Of a DNA stretch of 13,617 nucleotides, positions 13,032 through 13,617 are shown piece after piece. Below the pieces are notes generated by a model. That model worked only from the letters and a program-made list of their open reading frames with translations, was not told the origin of the DNA and did no database searches. Origin of the DNA: Actinobacteria bacterium 21-64-8 (GTDB lineage Bacteria; Actinomycetota; Acidimicrobiia; Acidimicrobiales; RAAP-2); contig NCBD01000033.1 of NCBI GenBank assembly GCA_002255315.1, positions 1 to 13,617 of the forward strand, read 5' to 3'. The translations under genes were made by a program, and so were the position numbers. Every line of letters begins with the position of its first letter. Positions within the stretch are counted from its first letter, which is position 1.

Positions 13032-13617
13032 TTATGGCTTCGTGACCGCGTTTACTACCGAACCGTCGCGGGCGATTGACTGAAGGTTTTCTATGGTGAC
13101 GTCAGTAATGCGCCGCACCGCTTCGGCAGTATCGAATGCTACGTGCGGCGTCACAATGACGCGCGGATGGTCAATCAAGTAGCGATCCGCGAGCGCCGTC
13201 CGGAGCTGGTCTTCGCTCGGGTGCGGCGCGGTGAGCAGCGCGAGCTCGTCTTTTTCATTCATCTCTCCCTCTTCTTCAAGCACGTCGAGCGCGGCGCCCG
13301 CAAGGGTACCGTCCTTAAGCGCTCCAACGAGTGCGGCCGTTTCCACTACTGCGCCGCGCGCGGTGTTAACGAGATACGCGCCTCTCTTCATTTTACTGAA
13401 GCGCTCGGCGTTTAAGAGGTGGTGCGTATGCGCGTTGTACGGCACATGGAGCGTTACGATATCCGACTCGGCAAGCAGGTCGTCGAGCGCGGCGTACGTG
13501 AAGCGGTATTCGCGCGCCAGCGCAGCGTCCGGATGCGTATCGAAACCGAGCACCTTCATACCAAAGCCGTTCCCCATGGCAATCGCGTGCATGCCGATAT
13601 GCCCGCACCCGACGACG
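13032..13617 (-). CDS. D-isomer-specific 2-hydroxyacid dehydrogenase, 5' part outside window
   Basis: The C-terminal two-thirds of an NAD-dependent 2-hydroxyacid dehydrogenase (D-lactate dehydrogenase-like). The frame is open to the window edge and begins inside the Rossmann motif VVGCGHIG, so the ATG at 13592 is internal and not the start. Next come VLGFDTHP (acidic residue after strand 2), DIVTLHVPYN, and the substrate-arginine motif LVNTARGAVVET. The ALDVLEEE cluster follows with the catalytic glutamate, and VTPHVAFDT with the catalytic histidine. Between the last two is an insert (HPSEDQLRTALADRYLIDHP) that I associate with a subgroup abundant in Patescibacteria. The reaction is reduction of a 2-keto acid such as pyruvate. 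A small hairpin (13026-13042) overlaps the stop codon. The lineage signal differs from the left part of the window. Confidence 0.85.
   Translation of the reverse strand, partial: VVGCGHIGMHAIAMGNGFGMKVLGFDTHPDAALAREYRFTYAALDDLLAESDIVTLHVPYNAHTHHLLNAERFSKMKRGAYLVNTARGAVVETAALVGALKDGTLAGAALDVLEEEGEMNEKDELALLTAPHPSEDQLRTALADRYLIDHPRVIVTPHVAFDTAEAVRRITDVTIENLQSIARDGSVVNAVTKP

Overview
The window looks like a metagenome-derived contig. Positions 1 to about 12590 look like one GC-rich actinomycetal genome, most likely an Acidimicrobiia-like member of the Actinomycetota. This rests on gene content: an acyl-ACP desaturase of the mycobacterial DesA type, an F420-type LLM oxidoreductase, an EthA-like Baeyer-Villiger monooxygenase, PLDc_N and DUF4232 proteins, frequent GTG starts, and the tail of a B12-dependent ribonucleotide reductase. 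The lineage is an inference; no rRNA or other marker is present.

Layout. The left edge holds the first 25 codons of a leftward gene, possibly an acyl-CoA ligase. A small PLDc_N membrane protein (+) meets an acyl-ACP desaturase (-) tail to tail. The desaturase diverges from an MFS transporter and tandem-GNAT pair (+); between them lies a perfect CRP/FNR-like palindrome. Three leftward genes follow: a SAM methyltransferase, an LLM oxidoreductase and a DUF429 protein. The last two are both broken, by an internal deletion with frameshift and by a single-base frameshift respectively. Diverging from the methyltransferase is a rightward block: acyl-CoA synthetase, a secreted DUF4232 protein with a very long hairpin in its signal-peptide codons, a class II aldolase-fold protein, and the EthA-like monooxygenase. 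Together these suggest turnover of ketone, aldehyde and fatty-acid compounds, though no single pathway is proven. A leftward membrane protein with a degenerate CorA-like architecture comes next, then a strong terminator with a UUCG loop, then the last 56 codons of nrdJ.

At about 12590 the gene logic breaks. The nrdJ frame ends abruptly in stop codons, and a rightward frame with no credible start takes over. It encodes a helical repeat plus Ser/Thr-rich tail, followed by a convergent 2-hydroxyacid dehydrogenase of the kind common in Patescibacteria (CPR). Two truncated genes abutting head to head, with different apparent lineages on each side, point to a chimeric assembly join or a recent recombination. 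This is the most important thing to check before interpreting the right end. I found no convincing new multi-gene system, CRISPR array, RNA gene or insertion sequence.
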